Positions 1 to 6,324 of a stretch of 7,327 bases of DNA are shown here, piece after piece (the stretch's first letter is position 1; every line of letters starts with the position of its first letter). The DNA lies in NCBI GenBank assembly GCA_019412865.1, contig DXOJ01000385.1, positions 1 through 7,327 on the forward strand. Reading direction: 5' to 3'. The translations under genes were made by a program, and so were the position numbers. Origin of the DNA: Bacteroides sp. (GTDB taxonomy: Bacteria > Bacteroidota > Bacteroidia > Bacteroidales > Bacteroidaceae). The notes under the pieces were generated by a model. The model was not told the DNA's origin and did no database searches. It was given only the letters and a program-made list of their open reading frames with translations.

Positions 1-28
1 GTTTCTATATACAATTCTTCCCTTTTGC

Positions 29-53
29 ATTCTTTTTTCTCGTAAGAAAGAAT
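29..53. repeat. Imperfect inverted repeat immediately upstream of the -7 box
   Basis: Left arm ATTCTTTTTT (29-38) pairs with right arm AAGAAAGAAT (44-53) over 10 positions, nine Watson-Crick and one G-T, around a 5-nt loop CTCGT. It ends on the first base of the TATATTTG box. It could be an operator, or the weak end of an upstream transcript, but no T-run follows on either strand, so a rho-independent terminator is unlikely. The arms are low-complexity and AT-rich, so chance is a real possibility. Confidence 0.4.
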
Positions 54-60
54 ATATTTG
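53..60 (+). promoter_or_regulatory. Probable -7 promoter element of the acyl-CoA synthetase gene
   Basis: TATATTTG is a perfect match to the Bacteroides primary sigma factor -7 consensus TAnnTTTG, ending 31 nt before the ATG at 92. A TTTG at 24-27 is the only good -33 candidate, but the 25-nt gap to the -7 box is longer than usual, so the -33 part is uncertain. The spacer is largely filled by an inverted repeat (29-53). Inferred transcription start is roughly 65-70, giving a leader of about 25 nt. Confidence 0.55.
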
Positions 61-91
61 TACCTAAGTTAAACGAAAACCAAAGCATGAT

Positions 92-2152
92 ATGATAACA
101 ACCCAGTTGCTTCGTCCTGAAAGCATTGTTGTAGTAGGGGCATCGAATAATGTACATAAGCCGGGTGGCGCAATATTAAAGAATTTGATAAATGGAGGTT
201 ATCAGGGAGAACTTCGGGCGGTGAATCCGAAGGAGAAGGAAGTACAGGGAGTTCCTGCTTTTGCGGATGTGAGCGACCTGCCGGATACGGATCTGGCAGT
301 GTTGGCTATACCTGCTGTAATGTGTCCCGATATTGTGGAAACATTGGCCAGCAAGAAGCAAACCAGGGCATTTATCATACTTTCTGCAGGTTTTGGTGAA
401 GAAACCCACGAAGGAGCACTGTTGGAAGAGCGTATTCTGGAAACAGTCAATAAATACGGAGCCTCATTGATTGGTCCTAATTGCATCGGATTGATGAACA
501 CATGGCATCATAGCGTGTTCAGCCAGCCAATTCCCAATTTAAATCCGAAAGGGGTGGACTTGATTTCCAGCTCCGGTGCTACGGCGGTATTTATTCTCGA
601 AAGTGCCGTTACAAAAGGTTTGCAGTTCAATTCAGTCTGGTCGGTGGGAAATGCCAAGCAGATTGGCGTAGAAGATGTATTGCAATTTATGGATGAGAAC
701 TTCGATCCCGAAAAAGACTCTCATCTAAAACTGCTTTATATTGAAAGTATTCAGAATCCGGACAGGTTGTTATTCCATGCTTCGTCTTTGATTAGAAAAG
801 GATGTAAGATTGCGGCAATCAAAGCCGGAAGTTCGGAGAGCGGAAGCCGGGCGGCGTCTTCCCATACAGGCGCAATCGCCAGTTCCGATTCGGCAGTGGA
901 AGCATTGTTCCGTAAAGCGGGGATTGTACGTTGTTTCTCTCGTGAAGAATTGACTACTGTAGGTTGTGTGTTTACTCTGCCCGAATTGAAAGGGAAGAAT
1001 TTTGCTATTATCACCCATGCCGGAGGTCCGGGAGTGATGCTGACAGACGCCTTGAGTAAAGGCGGACTGAATGTTCCTAAACTGGAAGGAGAAATAGCCG
1101 AAGAACTAAAAGCCCGACTGTTCCCCGGTGCTGCCGTTGGGAATCCTATTGATATTCTGGCTACCGGAACACCGGAGCATCTGCGTCTTTGCATCGACTA
1201 CTGCGAGGAGAAACTCGACAATATAGACGCCATGATGGCCATCTTCGGAACTCCGGGATTGGTTACCATGTTTGAAATGTATGACGTGCTTCACGAGAAG
1301 ATGCAAACTTGCAAGAAACCGATTTTCCCTATACTTCCTTCGATTAATACAGCCGGAGCGGAGGTTGCCGCCTTCCTGGCAAAAGGACACGTGAATTTTG
1401 CAGATGAAGTGACCCTGGGTACTGCCCTTTCCCGCATTGTCAATGTTCCTAAACCTGCAGTTCCTGAAATAGAACTGTTCGGAGTAGACGTTCCGAGGAT
1501 TCGTCGCATTATCGATTCTATTCCGGAGAATGGTTATATTGCTCCCAATTACGTACAAGCATTACTGCATGCTGCCGGTATTCCGCTGGTAGATGAGTTT
1601 GTTTCCGATAATAAAGAGGAGATAGTAGCCTTTGCCCGTCGGTGCGGATTCCCGGTAGTTGCCAAAGTCGTTGGTCCAGTGCATAAATCGGATGTCGGTG
1701 GTGTAATTCTGAACATCAAAAGCGAGCAACATCTGGCACTGGAATTCGATCGTATGATGCAGATTCCTGATGCTAGGGCAATTATGGTACAGCCGATGTT
1801 GAAAGGTACGGAATTGTTTATCGGTGCGAAATACGAAGAGAAGTTCGGTCATGTAGTGCTTTGCGGTTTGGGAGGTATTTTTGTGGAGGTGCTGGAAGAT
1901 GTGTCTTCCGGTTTGGCTCCACTTTCCTACGAAGAAGCCTACTCAATGATTCATTCGCTGCGTGCTTATAAAATCATTCAGGGAACACGTGGACAAAAAG
2001 GAGTCAACGAAGATAAGTTTGCTGAAATTATTGTTCGTTTGTCCACTTTGTTACGCTTCGCTACAGAAATCAAAGAAATGGATATAAATCCGCTTTTAGC
2101 TACGCAAAAAGCCGTTATAGCAGTTGATGCGCGTATCAGGATAGAAAAATAG
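92..2152 (+). CDS. Fused alpha-beta ADP-forming acyl-CoA (acetyl-CoA) synthetase
   Basis: Predicted cytoplasmic enzyme of 686 residues for the reversible reaction acyl-CoA + ADP + Pi = organic acid + CoA + ATP, probably with acetyl-CoA. Seen: an N-terminal CoA-binding Rossmann domain (about 5-130) with VVVGASNN at 14-20 and GPNCIGLMN at 128-136; succinyl-CoA-ligase-like domains (about 150-450) with SSSGAT at 159-164 and SSHTGA at 256-261, whose His258 fits the phosphohistidine of this family; and a C-terminal ATP-grasp domain (about 475-686) with HKSDVGGV at 531-538, matching the second conserved histidine, then CGLGGIF at 591-597 and EMDINPL at 662-668. The length fits the fused alpha-beta form, and no GNAT acetyltransferase domain is attached, which argues against a Pat-type protein acetylase. 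The ATG at 92 is chosen because it begins just before the conserved fold and lies 31 nt after a TAnnTTTG box; an ATG at 87 hits a stop after two codons. Substrate (acetate, propionate or other acid) cannot be read from sequence. No terminator is visible after the stop. Confidence 0.9.
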   Translation: MITTQLLRPESIVVVGASNNVHKPGGAILKNLINGGYQGELRAVNPKEKEVQGVPAFADVSDLPDTDLAVLAIPAVMCPDIVETLASKKQTRAFIILSAGFGEETHEGALLEERILETVNKYGASLIGPNCIGLMNTWHHSVFSQPIPNLNPKGVDLISSSGATAVFILESAVTKGLQFNSVWSVGNAKQIGVEDVLQFMDENFDPEKDSHLKLLYIESIQNPDRLLFHASSLIRKGCKIAAIKAGSSESGSRAASSHTGAIASSDSAVEALFRKAGIVRCFSREELTTVGCVFTLPELKGKNFAIITHAGGPGVMLTDALSKGGLNVPKLEGEIAEELKARLFPGAAVGNPIDILATGTPEHLRLCIDYCEEKLDNIDAMMAIFGTPGLVTMFEMYDVLHEKMQTCKKPIFPILPSINTAGAEVAAFLAKGHVNFADEVTLGTALSRIVNVPKPAVPEIELFGVDVPRIRRIIDSIPENGYIAPNYVQALLHAAGIPLVDEFVSDNKEEIVAFARRCGFPVVAKVVGPVHKSDVGGVILNIKSEQHLALEFDRMMQIPDARAIMVQPMLKGTELFIGAKYEEKFGHVVLCGLGGIFVEVLEDVSSGLAPLSYEEAYSMIHSLRAYKIIQGTRGQKGVNEDKFAEIIVRLSTLLRFATEIKEMDINPLLATQKAVIAVDARIRIEK

Positions 2153-2183
2153 GACTATTCTTTCATTCATTGAGACATATTTA

Positions 2184-2236
2184 CTATCTTTCCGCTATGA
2201 TTTTGCCTACATTTGGTAACTCAAACGGAAGGATAG
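2184..2236. repeat. 11-bp inverted repeat bracketing the HTCS promoter
   Basis: CTATCTTTCCG (2184-2194) and CGGAAGGATAG (2226-2236) are inverted copies matching at 10 of 11 positions; the one mismatch would be a G-U pair in RNA. The 31-bp interior holds the TACATTTG box and a smaller nested pair, TTGCC (2203-2207) with GGTAA (2215-2219), also with one G-T, sharing almost the same centre near 2210-2211. Repeat arms are 42 bp apart start to start, close to four helical turns. It is not followed by a T-run on either strand, so it is not a standard terminator. Role unknown; an operator or a structure in read-through RNA are both possible. Confidence 0.5.
2208..2215 (+). promoter_or_regulatory. 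Probable -7 promoter element of the HTCS regulator gene
   Basis: TACATTTG matches the Bacteroides -7 consensus TAnnTTTG exactly and ends 30 nt before the ATG at 2246, nearly the same geometry as the upstream gene. No convincing TTTG occurs at the -33 position: TTTC at 2189-2192 is too close and TTTA at 2180-2183 is too far. A weak -33 would suit a regulator kept at low basal expression. The presence of this box implies the HTCS has its own promoter rather than depending on read-through from the synthetase gene. Confidence 0.6.
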
Positions 2237-2245
2237 AAAACACGT

Positions 2246-5200
2246 ATGTTTATGAAGAAAGTTCTCATATTTTTAATCTGTTTAATTGGCTATCAGATCG
2301 GCTGCCATGCGCAAATGGCGGACGAGCATTATTATTTCAAAAATCTTAGTGTACAGAACGGGTTATCCCAAAATACGGTCAATGCGATTTTGCAGGACAG
2401 GCAAGGCTTTATGTGGTTCGGCACCAAAGATGGTTTGAATAGATATGACGGTTTGTCATTCCGCAAGTTCAAACATGATGACCGCACACGGCGGAGTATT
2501 GGCAATAATTTTATCACAGCACTTTATGAGGATGCGAAAGGAGATATCTGGGTAGGTACGGACGTCGGACTTTATATCTATCATCCGGAAAAAGATTCTT
2601 TCCGGCATTTTGCTGAATTGAGCGTAGAAAATACGAAAATTGAACATACCGTAACTGCAATTTCCGGAGACAATAAGGGATGTGTCTGGGTAGCGGTAGA
2701 GTCACAGGGATTATTTTGTTATGATTTGGAGGAAGGAAAGCTCCGGAATTATACATTGAAGAACCTTCCTTTTATCTCCACCAATGTTCAGTCTTTTGTT
2801 TTCGATAATAGCGGAACTCTTTGGATTGGTTGCTATGGTGATGGACTTTTCTTTTCGAAAGACCGTTTGCAAACCCTTCATCCTTATGTCTCGCCTGTAG
2901 ACAATCAAAAAACTTATGAGAATGATGTCGTGATAGGCCTGGTGAAAGGAGCATATAATTGTCTATATGTAGGCTCTTTAAAGGGAGGAGTAAAAGAACT
3001 GAACCTGACCTCTAACAAACTACATGACTTACTTTCAGAGGATGAAAATGGAGAGTCTGTTTTTTGTCGCGAACTGCTGGTCGCTTCTGATAATGAATTG
3101 TGGATTGGTGCAGAATCGGGACTCTATATTTATAATCTTCGAATGGGTAAATATGTTCATTTGCGCAGTTCGATCAACGACCCTTATTCTTTGTCCGATA
3201 ATGCTATTTATTCCTTGTGTAAGGATCGAGAGGGTGGTATCTGGATTGGATCTTATTTTGGAGGTGTGAACTACTATCCGCGTTTTTATACGTATTTTGA
3301 AAAATATTATCCCAAAGGAACAGATAATGGTTTGCATGGAAAACGGGTACGTGAGTTTTGCCAGGATAATCAGGGTATTCTGTGGATTGGTACGGAAGAC
3401 GGCGGTTTGAACCGTTTCAACCCGAAGACCAAGACTTTTTCCTTTTTTACCCCTAGCAGTGCTTTTACCAATGTGCATGGTCTGTGTTTGATTGATAACC
3501 ATCTTTGGGTAGGAACCTTCTCAAAAGGAGTGAAAGTAGTAGATACGCGTACGGGAGCTATCGTGAAAACCTATCAGAAAACAGACTCTCCCCGTTCATT
3601 GATAGACAATAGCGTGTTCTCTATTTGCCGCACAACGACGGGTGATATTTATCTGGGTACTTTATTCGGTTTGCTGCGATACAACAGACAATCTGATGAT
3701 TTTGACCGGATACCGGAACTGAACGGCAGGTTTGTATATGATATAAAGGAAGATTCCGGTGGTAATCTATGGTTGGCAACTTATGCAAATGGAGCTTATT
3801 GCTACAATGTGAGCGAAAAGAAATGGAAGAACTATTTGCACGATGAAAATAATCCGAAGAGCCTTCCGTATGATAAGGTCTTGAGCATCTTTGAAGATTC
3901 TCACCGGCAAATCTGGCTGACTACCCAGGGAGGAGGATTCTGTCGTTTTCAGCCGGATACGGACACATTTGCCAATTATAATTTGTCGGCCGGATTGCCG
4001 AACGATGTTGTATATCAGATTGTGGAGGATAAAGACGGATTTTTGTGGTTGACAACCAACAATGGTCTGGTTTGCTTCCAACCTAACACTGGAGTGATGA
4101 AAGTATATACCACCTCCAATGGCTTGTTGGGCGACCAGTTTAATTATCGTTCAAGCTTTGAGGCTGAAGATGGTACGATCTATCTGGGTAGCATTGATGG
4201 TTTTATTGCTTTTAATCCCAAGAATTTCTCGGAGAATAAGTTCATTCCGTCTGTTGCCATTACTGATTTCTTTCTGTTTGGTAAGGAGGTATATGCCGGC
4301 GAACCGGGATCTCCGTTAGAGAAGAGTATAACTTTCTCCGACCAGCTTGTGCTCCAGTCCAATCAGAATTCTTTTTCTTTCCGTGTAGCAGCATTGGATT
4401 TCCAGGCTCCGAAAACGAGCCGGATTATGTATAAACTGGAGGGCTTTGATACGGATTGGCTGACGGTTGGCGAAAGCCCTATCGTTACTTATTCCAATCT
4501 TCGTTATGGTGATTATACCTTCCGGGTAAAGGTTGCTAATAGCGACGGTGTATGGAGTGACGACGAAGTGTCATTAGGGGTACATATTCTTCCTCCTTTT
4601 TATCTCTCTATATGGGCGTATTGTGTGTATGCTCTGCTGATTATCGGCTGCTCCCTGTATACGGTTATGTATTTCAAGAGACGCAGTAACAGCAAACACC
4701 GCAGGCAGATGGAGAAATTCGAGCAGGAGAAAGAGCGTGAAGTCTACCATGCAAAGATTGATTTCTTTACGAATGTGGCCCATGAGATACGTACACCGTT
4801 GACGCTGATTAAAGGTCCATTGGAAAACATTATATTGAAGAAACAGGTTGATGCGGAAACGCGGGAAGACCTGAATGTAATGAAGCAGAATACGGAACGG
4901 CTGTTGAACCTGACTAACCAGTTGCTTGACTTCCGTAAAACGGAAAGTCAGGGATTCCGTTTGAATTTTGCGAAATGTAATGTAACGGAGGTATTGAAAG
5001 AGACTCATGTGCGTTTTACTTCCCTTGCCAAACAGAAAGGGCTGGAGTTCACCTTGCAAGTGCCTGAAAAGGATTTCTATGCACATGTGAACCGGGAAGC
5101 GTTTACGAAGATTATCAGTAATTTGTTGAATAATGGGGTGAAGTATGCTGAAAGCTATGTACACATATCTTTGGAAGTGCCGGAAACGGATGATAACAAT

Positions 5201-6268
5201 TCATTCTGTATTCGTACGGAGAATGATGGGGTGATTATTCCCAATGAGATGAAGGAGGAAATATTTAAGCCTTTCGTTCGTTTCAATGAAAAAGAAGATG
5301 GCAAGGTGACTACCGGAACAGGAATCGGCCTGGCTCTTTCCCGTTCATTGGCCGAGCTGCATCAAGGGACACTGGCTATGGGAGAAGGAGAGAAAAACAA
5401 TACTTTCTGTCTGACCTTACCGATTGTTCAGGACATGACCATTACGTTGACTCCGGAACCGGAGGTTGAAATAGATAGAATGAGTGGGATTCCTGCCGGG
5501 GAGACGGAAAAGAAAGATAACCGTCCTACAGTGCTGGTTGTAGAAGACAATCCGGATATGCTTGCCTTTGTGGTGCGTCAGCTGTCGAAAGAATATACTG
5601 TGCTGACTGCTACCAATGGTGTGGAAGCGTTGCAAGTGTTGGATGGCAATTATGTGAATTTGGTGGTTAGTGATGTAGTGATGCCTGTGATGGATGGTTT
5701 TGAACTGTGCAAGACGATTAAGTCGGATTTGAATTATAGCCATATCCCCGTCATCCTGTTGACTGCGAAGACAAATATCCAGTCTAAGATAGAAGGGATG
5801 GAGTTGGGAGCCGATGCTTATCTGGAGAAGCCTTTCTCTGTGGAATACTTACAGGCTTGCGCTTCCAGTCTTATTCAGAACAGAGAGAAACTACGTAAGG
5901 CTTTTGCACAGTCTCCTTTTGTGGCAGCCAATACGATGGCGTTGACGAAGGCTGATGAAGATTTTATAAAGAAATTGAATGAGGTGATTCAGGTGAATTA
6001 TAGTAATCCGGAATTTAGTATGGATGATATGGCGGATAGTCTGAATATGAGTCGTTCCAATTTCTATCGGAAGATAAAAGGGGTGCTGGATTTGAGTCCG
6101 AATGAATATCTTCGTCTGGAGCGTTTGAAGAGAGCTGCTCAATTATTGAAAGAGGGAGAAAACCGGGTGAATGAGATTTGCTACATGGTAGGATTCAATT
6201 CTCCGTCTTATTTTGCCAAGTGTTTCCAGAAACAATTTGGAGTGCTTCCAAAGGATTTTGTAAGTTAA
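2246..6268 (+). CDS. Hybrid two-component system regulator (HTCS): propeller sensor, histidine kinase, receiver, AraC domain
   Basis: Single-protein sensor and transcription activator of a glycan utilisation locus, 1340 residues, inner membrane. Seen in order: signal sequence (3-23, KK then hydrophobic run, possible cut after CHA); 14 propeller repeats with blade cores such as GFMWFGT, GDIWVGT and GILWIGT between about 48 and 657, giving two seven-bladed propellers; Y_Y_Y domain (about 700-781); one membrane span (786-810); basic/coiled linker; HisKA with AHEIRTPL, phospho-His846; HATPase with N box NLLNNGVKY (Asn963), IFKPF at 1006-1010 and GTGIGLALS at 1024-1032; receiver with acidic Glu1100/Asp1101, phospho-acceptor Asp1143 in SDVVMP, Thr1173 and Lys1195; AraC HTH (about 1235-1340). 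The G1 box is unusual: ENDGVIIP (992-999) instead of DxGxG. The start at 2246 is followed two codons later by ATG 2252 (MKKVLIF), which is equally or more likely as a signal-peptide start. Ligand is inferred from the adjacent GH43 enzyme as arabino-oligosaccharide; the propeller sequence alone does not show it. Confidence 0.95.
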   Translation: MFMKKVLIFLICLIGYQIGCHAQMADEHYYFKNLSVQNGLSQNTVNAILQDRQGFMWFGTKDGLNRYDGLSFRKFKHDDRTRRSIGNNFITALYEDAKGDIWVGTDVGLYIYHPEKDSFRHFAELSVENTKIEHTVTAISGDNKGCVWVAVESQGLFCYDLEEGKLRNYTLKNLPFISTNVQSFVFDNSGTLWIGCYGDGLFFSKDRLQTLHPYVSPVDNQKTYENDVVIGLVKGAYNCLYVGSLKGGVKELNLTSNKLHDLLSEDENGESVFCRELLVASDNELWIGAESGLYIYNLRMGKYVHLRSSINDPYSLSDNAIYSLCKDREGGIWIGSYFGGVNYYPRFYTYFEKYYPKGTDNGLHGKRVREFCQDNQGILWIGTEDGGLNRFNPKTKTFSFFTPSSAFTNVHGLCLIDNHLWVGTFSKGVKVVDTRTGAIVKTYQKTDSPRSLIDNSVFSICRTTTGDIYLGTLFGLLRYNRQSDDFDRIPELNGRFVYDIKEDSGGNLWLATYANGAYCYNVSEKKWKNYLHDENNPKSLPYDKVLSIFEDSHRQIWLTTQGGGFCRFQPDTDTFANYNLSAGLPNDVVYQIVEDKDGFLWLTTNNGLVCFQPNTGVMKVYTTSNGLLGDQFNYRSSFEAEDGTIYLGSIDGFIAFNPKNFSENKFIPSVAITDFFLFGKEVYAGEPGSPLEKSITFSDQLVLQSNQNSFSFRVAALDFQAPKTSRIMYKLEGFDTDWLTVGESPIVTYSNLRYGDYTFRVKVANSDGVWSDDEVSLGVHILPPFYLSIWAYCVYALLIIGCSLYTVMYFKRRSNSKHRRQMEKFEQEKEREVYHAKIDFFTNVAHEIRTPLTLIKGPLENIILKKQVDAETREDLNVMKQNTERLLNLTNQLLDFRKTESQGFRLNFAKCNVTEVLKETHVRFTSLAKQKGLEFTLQVPEKDFYAHVNREAFTKIISNLLNNGVKYAESYVHISLEVPETDDNNSFCIRTENDGVIIPNEMKEEIFKPFVRFNEKEDGKVTTGTGIGLALSRSLAELHQGTLAMGEGEKNNTFCLTLPIVQDMTITLTPEPEVEIDRMSGIPAGETEKKDNRPTVLVVEDNPDMLAFVVRQLSKEYTVLTATNGVEALQVLDGNYVNLVVSDVVMPVMDGFELCKTIKSDLNYSHIPVILLTAKTNIQSKIEGMELGADAYLEKPFSVEYLQACASSLIQNREKLRKAFAQSPFVAANTMALTKADEDFIKKLNEVIQVNYSNPEFSMDDMADSLNMSRSNFYRKIKGVLDLSPNEYLRLERLKRAAQLLKEGENRVNEICYMVGFNSPSYFAKCFQKQFGVLPKDFVS

Positions 6269-6288
6269 TATTAATTTATAGCTATAAA
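6265..6288. repeat. Two abutting perfect palindromes between HTCS and GH43 genes
   Basis: TTAATATTAA (6265-6274, overlapping the HTCS stop codon) is followed without a gap by TTTATAGCTATAAA (6275-6288). Both are perfect palindromes, 10 and 14 bp. They lie 37-60 bp upstream of the GH43 start codon, where an operator or -33 region might sit. The longer one could fold only into a weak AT stem and no T-run follows, so it is unlikely to be a terminator. The AT-rich composition makes short palindromes easy to obtain by chance. Confidence 0.45.
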
Positions 6289-6324
6289 GATTAGGTAAAA
6301 AGGAACTCTTAAAAGAATGATTTG
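6269..6324 (+). promoter_or_regulatory. HTCS-GH43 intergenic leader, candidate HTCS-activated promoter region
   Basis: This 56-bp gap has no good TAnnTTTG match at the 30-nt distance seen for the other two genes; ATGATTTG (6317-6324) touches the start codon and is too close to serve. AAAAGGAA (6297-6304) looks like a Shine-Dalgarno core but is about 20 nt from the ATG, too far to act as one. Either the GH43 gene is co-transcribed with the HTCS, or its promoter is weak and depends on an activator. These two options cannot be separated from sequence. Confidence 0.35.

Noticed and set aside
87..95. Tiny frame ATG ATA TGA overlapping the synthetase start
   Set aside because: Only two codons and its stop overlaps the real ATG; no evidence of a leader peptide or translational coupling.
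2184..2236. Rho-independent terminator for the synthetase gene
   Set aside because: The stem is long but the loop is 31 nt and no T-run follows on either strand.
2246..2314. Lipoprotein signal at Cys20 of the HTCS
   Set aside because: QIGC is a poor lipobox and HTCS proteins are anchored by their internal membrane span; a normal signal peptide cut after CHA fits better.
3035..3502. 155-codon minus-strand open frame opposite the propeller repeats
   Set aside because: Shadow of repetitive propeller coding sequence on the + strand, with no recognisable protein features.
2387..4219. DNA-level tandem repeat in the sensor region
   Set aside because: The repetition is at the protein level (propeller blades); the nucleotide copies are strongly diverged, so this is not a DNA repeat array.
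4574..5164. 196-codon minus-strand open frame opposite the kinase region
   Set aside because: Antisense of the conserved membrane span and HisKA region of the HTCS; no domain, no promoter element and no independent start context.
6275..6288. Terminator after the HTCS gene
   Set aside because: The palindrome has no built-in loop, is AT-only except for the central GC, and is not followed by a T-run.
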